Of a stretch of 64,000 nt of DNA, positions 61,264 to 64,000 are shown piece after piece. Under the pieces are notes generated by a model. That model worked only from the letters and a program-made list of their open reading frames with translations. It was not told where the DNA came from and did no database searches. The stretch's first letter is position 1, and each line of letters begins with the position of its first letter. Origin of the DNA: UBA7330 sp965243485 (GTDB lineage: Bacteria; Bacteroidota; Bacteroidia; Cytophagales; Cyclobacteriaceae); NCBI GenBank assembly GCA_965243485.1, contig CBDEVP010000001.1, forward strand, positions 4,464,001 to 4,528,000. The letters are read 5' to 3'. Made by a program: the position numbers and the translations under genes.

Positions 61264-61809
61264 TTACTGTGCTTTGATCGGGACAGTAAGCCTTACGTCA
61301 CTCCAAAGGATCACCATGTCGATCCCCTCAGCACTGTTGGTAAGGTCGATGGTGAACTGCTCGGTATGTACTGATTCCTCCACCGGGATGGTAATTCTTG
61401 CCACATCCTGGGAGAAATCAGGTTCTGAGTAACCCCAACGATCGACGGATGAATTGACCCCGATCACGAAGACAGTATCACCAGGAATAGCGTATAAGGT
61501 GTAAGAACCTTTTTCCAGCTCTTTTCCACCGAAAATCACATCCCTGTTAAAGGTGATCTCGGTAGCTTCATTCGCCCCTAACCTCCAGTAAACTCCATAA
61601 GGTTGCAAAGCTTCCTCAGCATCAGGGCCGAAGATCACCCGATCTCTGACTGAAGGTCTGCTATAGCTAATAGAAACAGAGAGATCCCGGTTAGAAGCTT
61701 CCGCAGAACCTGAAGGGCTTAATGTCCTGTTACGGTTATTAACATACATCAACAGACCGACCAGAACCACTGCCAGGATACCGATCCCGATTAATACTTT
61801 TCTAAGCAT
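61264..61809 (-). CDS. DUF2911 family membrane-anchored protein
   Basis: This 181-residue protein has an N-terminal membrane helix (about residues 4-24) and a DUF2911 domain: LSVSISYSRPSVRDRVIFGP, PYGVYWRLGANEATEITFNRDV, LEKGSYTLYAIPGDTVFVIGVNSSVDRWG and closing MVILWSDVRLTVPI. The family is a beta-sandwich of unknown function in Bacteroidetes. It is convergent with the TIM-barrel gene and divergent from the glucokinase. Confidence 0.88.
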   Translation of the reverse strand: MLRKVLIGIGILAVVLVGLLMYVNNRNRTLSPSGSAEASNRDLSVSISYSRPSVRDRVIFGPDAEEALQPYGVYWRLGANEATEITFNRDVIFGGKELEKGSYTLYAIPGDTVFVIGVNSSVDRWGYSEPDFSQDVARITIPVEESVHTEQFTIDLTNSAEGIDMVILWSDVRLTVPIKAQ

Positions 61810-61884
61810 AATGATCTTTTATTAAAGCTGGTGCGAACTTACTGATATTCCATGTTTTAAAAGTTTAAACTCAGGGATAATGTT

Positions 61885-61892
61885 TAAGTTTG
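61885..61892 (+). promoter_or_regulatory. Candidate -7 element for the glucokinase operon
   Basis: TAAGTTTG is an exact TAnnTTTG match 10 bases before the ATG at 61903, which would give a very short leader. No good -33 TTG is seen. Confidence 0.3.
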
Positions 61893-61902
61893 GTATCAAA
61901 AT

Positions 61903-62670
61903 ATGAAGATACTAGGAATCGATATTGGCGGAACCGGGATCAAAGGAGCGATTGTCAATACCAAAAAGGGCACACTGAAGACTGATCGGTTCAGAATCCC
62001 CACACCTCAGCCAGCCACTCCGGATGCTGTACTTGATACCGTCGCACAAATTGTTAAGGAATTTGACTGGACCGGGCCGATCGGATGTGGCTTTCCCGCT
62101 GCGATCAGGGATGAGATCATCAAAACAGCATCAAATATCGATCCTTCATGGAAAGGTCTCAATGCAGCCCAGCGGATCTTTGAAACCACCGGATGTCCAA
62201 CCCACCTGGTCAACGACGCAGACGCGGCAGGGCTTTCGGAAATGAAATTTGGTGCCGGAAAAGACGAAAAGGGTGTGGTAATGATGATCACCTGTGGCAC
62301 AGGCGTTGGCAGTGGCCTCTTTACCAGAAAAAAACTTGTTCCAAATACGGAATTTGGTTTCATTCATGTAGACAATACCAAGGCTGAATATTATTGCTCA
62401 AAGACCGCCATGGAAAAAGAAAATCTGAGCTGGGAAGTTTGGGGAGGTCGACTCAATAAATACCTGAAAAGATTGGAAGAACTCTTCTGGCCGGATCTTT
62501 TCATCATTGGAGGCGGGATCAGTAAGGAATTTGACAGCTTCAGCAGCTACCTCAACCTGGATACAAAAGTTGTTCCTGCAGAATCCAGAAACCATGCCGG
62601 TATCATTGGCGCCGCACTTGCTGCAAAGCAAAACATCAGTAAGAAGGTATTGAAAGGGAAAACCGGCTGA
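61903..62670 (+). CDS. ppgK: Polyphosphate glucokinase (ROK family)
   Basis: This 255-residue ROK-family kinase has the nucleotide/phosphate site DIGGTGIKG at residues 7-15. The glucose-binding and catalytic segment is LVNDADAAGLSEM (Asn104, catalytic Asp105), followed by MMITCGTGVGSGLF. The family residues NDADAAG and the length near 250 match polyphosphate-dependent glucokinases, which make glucose 6-phosphate from glucose using polyphosphate or ATP in the cytoplasm. It is translationally coupled to the next gene: TGATG overlaps by one base. Confidence 0.88.
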   Translation: MKILGIDIGGTGIKGAIVNTKKGTLKTDRFRIPTPQPATPDAVLDTVAQIVKEFDWTGPIGCGFPAAIRDEIIKTASNIDPSWKGLNAAQRIFETTGCPTHLVNDADAAGLSEMKFGAGKDEKGVVMMITCGTGVGSGLFTRKKLVPNTEFGFIHVDNTKAEYYCSKTAMEKENLSWEVWGGRLNKYLKRLEELFWPDLFIIGGGISKEFDSFSSYLNLDTKVVPAESRNHAGIIGAALAAKQNISKKVLKGKTG

Positions 62671-63623
62671 TGAGTAGCAATAAACCCCAAATAGTGATGT
62701 TGGATGCATATGTGGCCAATCCCGGAGATACCAGCTGGGAGTCCATCAGCCAGCAGGGTGATCTTACATCCTATGACCGTACTCCGGATGATCTGGTGGT
62801 TGAGCGTGCAGAAAATGCAGAGATCGTCATTGTCAATAAAGCCCGTGTGAGAAAAATACACATCGATCAGTTGCCAAAACTTGAACTCATTTGTGTGCTG
62901 GCCACCGGGATGGATAATGTAGACTATGAATACGCAAGATCCAAAGGCATTCAGGTGATGAATGCTGTAGGCTACGGATCAACAGCAGTTGCCCAACATG
63001 CTTTTTCATTGCTTCTGGAACTGACCAATCATGTGGCTCTACACAATGAATCCGTTCAGCAACTGGAATGGACCTACAACGATGACTGGTGTTACTGGAA
63101 ACACAGCATCACAGAATTACATGGAAAAACCCTGGGTATCTATGGATTAGGAAGCATCGGTAAAGCTGTTGCGAAGATCGGCGAGGCCTTTGGGATGAAC
63201 ATTGCGGCTACCAGCCGGCATGCAAAGCCAACTGATTATCCGAACTGGCAGCTGGTAGACCTTGATAGATTGTTTTCAATATCTGATGTGATATCCCTGC
63301 ACAGCCCCCTGACCACTGAGAATGAAGGGATCGTCAATAAAAACCTTCTTGTAAAAATGAAGTCTTCTGCCTTTCTTATCAATACAGGGCGCGGCGGATT
63401 GATCCGGGAGGCTGATCTTAGGGATGCATTGCTAAATAAGAATCTGGCCGGCGCAGGAGTAGATGTTCTTTCCACGGAACCTCCGGGGAAAGACCACCCC
63501 CTGCTAGGAATCGATAATTGCCTGATCACCCCGCACCACGCGTGGGCTGCTCGCGAATCACGGATGCGGCTGATCGGGATGACTGCGGAAAATATCAGAA
63601 AGTACCTGGATCAGAAAACCTGA
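62670..63623 (+). CDS. D-2-hydroxyacid dehydrogenase, NAD(P)-dependent
   Basis: This 317-residue enzyme has the substrate domain (LELICVLATGMDNVDYEYARSKGIQV), the Rossmann motif GLGSIG at residues 159-164, and the catalytic Arg in LINTGRGGLI, Glu and His of the family in DHPLLGIDNCLITPHHAW. It should interconvert a 2-ketoacid and a D-2-hydroxyacid, for example glyoxylate/glycolate or hydroxypyruvate/glycerate. It overlaps the glucokinase stop by one base, so it belongs to the same transcript. The exact substrate is not resolved. Confidence 0.92.
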   Translation: MSSNKPQIVMLDAYVANPGDTSWESISQQGDLTSYDRTPDDLVVERAENAEIVIVNKARVRKIHIDQLPKLELICVLATGMDNVDYEYARSKGIQVMNAVGYGSTAVAQHAFSLLLELTNHVALHNESVQQLEWTYNDDWCYWKHSITELHGKTLGIYGLGSIGKAVAKIGEAFGMNIAATSRHAKPTDYPNWQLVDLDRLFSISDVISLHSPLTTENEGIVNKNLLVKMKSSAFLINTGRGGLIREADLRDALLNKNLAGAGVDVLSTEPPGKDHPLLGIDNCLITPHHAWAARESRMRLIGMTAENIRKYLDQKT

Positions 63624-63664
63624 AATCTTACCGCGTCATTGGCATCGATTGCTATTCACACACC

Positions 63665-63883
63665 TCAAAAGTGCTCGGCTTTTGATACATTTTTTTGTAT
63701 AGGTTTCAACCGTTTTCCTTTCATGGCATCCAGATCCCTGGAGTGCTGCAGATCCATCCAGCTGTTAGAACCGTAACGGCTGGTTTCACAGGAAGCAAAT
63801 GTTAAAACGAATATGACTACTACAGAAAGTAACGTGGACTTGGTTGAACGTGTCATAATATTAGCTGGTTTCATTTTTATCAC
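63665..63883 (-). CDS. Small hypothetical lipoprotein, about 63-72 residues
   Basis: This frame has a lipoprotein signal, LLSVVVIFVLTFASC, then a short basic tail (ETSRYGSNSWMDLQHSRDLDAMKGKRLKPIQKNVSKAEHF). Starts at ATG 63883, 63874 or 63856 are all possible; the last gives the most normal signal length. The tail has no recognised domain. The remaining 117 bases of the window are AT-rich and hold no supported gene. Confidence 0.6.
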   Translation of the reverse strand: MIKMKPANIMTRSTKSTLLSVVVIFVLTFASCETSRYGSNSWMDLQHSRDLDAMKGKRLKPIQKNVSKAEHF

Positions 63884-64000
63884 TAAGTAAAGATTTTTTT
63901 GTATTATTATTATGAAGTAATATCAAAAAAGATGCCGGTCTACGTTTAAAATAGGGTGAATAACGTAGGTATTTCCATCTAAAATTTTTCAGAAATCAAA

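Overview
The window looks like a chromosomal segment of a Bacteroidetes bacterium, most likely a free-living, probably marine member of the Cytophagales. The signs are DUF2490, DUF5777, DUF2911 and DM13 families, lipoproteins with short lipoboxes, a GH3-family enzyme, TonB-free HAE1 efflux, promoters resembling TAnnTTTG, and many planctomycete-type DUF1549/DUF1553/DUF1501 proteins. This placement is inferred from gene families. No rRNA or tRNA gene, CRISPR array or complete insertion sequence was seen.

Layout. 1-17.5 kb: the end of a DUF2490 gene, a 3-methyladenine glycosylase, a large heme-bearing membrane-bound dehydrogenase-type lipoprotein, an orphan HExxH protein, then a long minus-strand block. 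That block holds a GH3 enzyme, a hotdog thioesterase, an IlvD/Edd sugar-acid dehydratase, a first DUF1553 / DUF1501 / membrane-cytochrome-LRR triad, an SDR and an MFS transporter. 17.8-22.1 kb: a translationally coupled operon of acyl-CoA oxidase-like enzyme, aquaglyceroporin and FG-GAP secreted protein, followed by a hicBA pair and a decayed copy of the FG-GAP 3' end.

22.9-36.9 kb: a signalling and efflux island. Two paralogous OmpR-type response regulator/kinase pairs flank a DoxX protein, a 54-residue protein and a complete HAE1 RND pump (adaptor, permease, TolC-like lipoprotein). A UspA-like, DUF1275 and small-protein group follows. Six intergenic regions here carry direct repeats of a TTCTAAT-like heptamer with an exact 11-bp period, the geometry expected for OmpR/PhoB-family binding. 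This suggests one compact regulon, and it is the best candidate in the window for an undescribed system.

37-47.7 kb: a sialate O-acetylesterase-like enzyme, a second DUF1553 / DUF1501 / membrane-cytochrome-LRR triad on the plus strand, a 142-bp element with inverted ends, and a TolB-propeller amidohydrolase. 47.7-64 kb: an AT-rich thioredoxin-like protein, envelope proteins (DM13, beta-barrels, YceI, DUF5777), a third response regulator/kinase pair with its own 11-bp repeats, an ECF sigma factor with a membrane-anchored barrel partner and a 27-residue peptide ending in a strong terminator, an OxyR-like regulator with two palindromes at its promoter, a Tat-exported TIM-barrel protein, a polyphosphate glucokinase, a 2-hydroxyacid dehydrogenase and a small lipoprotein.

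The genes together suggest polysaccharide or sugar-acid use with periplasmic electron transfer (two triads, esterase, dehydratase, glucokinase) plus envelope stress and efflux control. Two degenerate paralogue tails (about 10.5 kb and 22.7 kb) indicate past duplication and deletion in these families.
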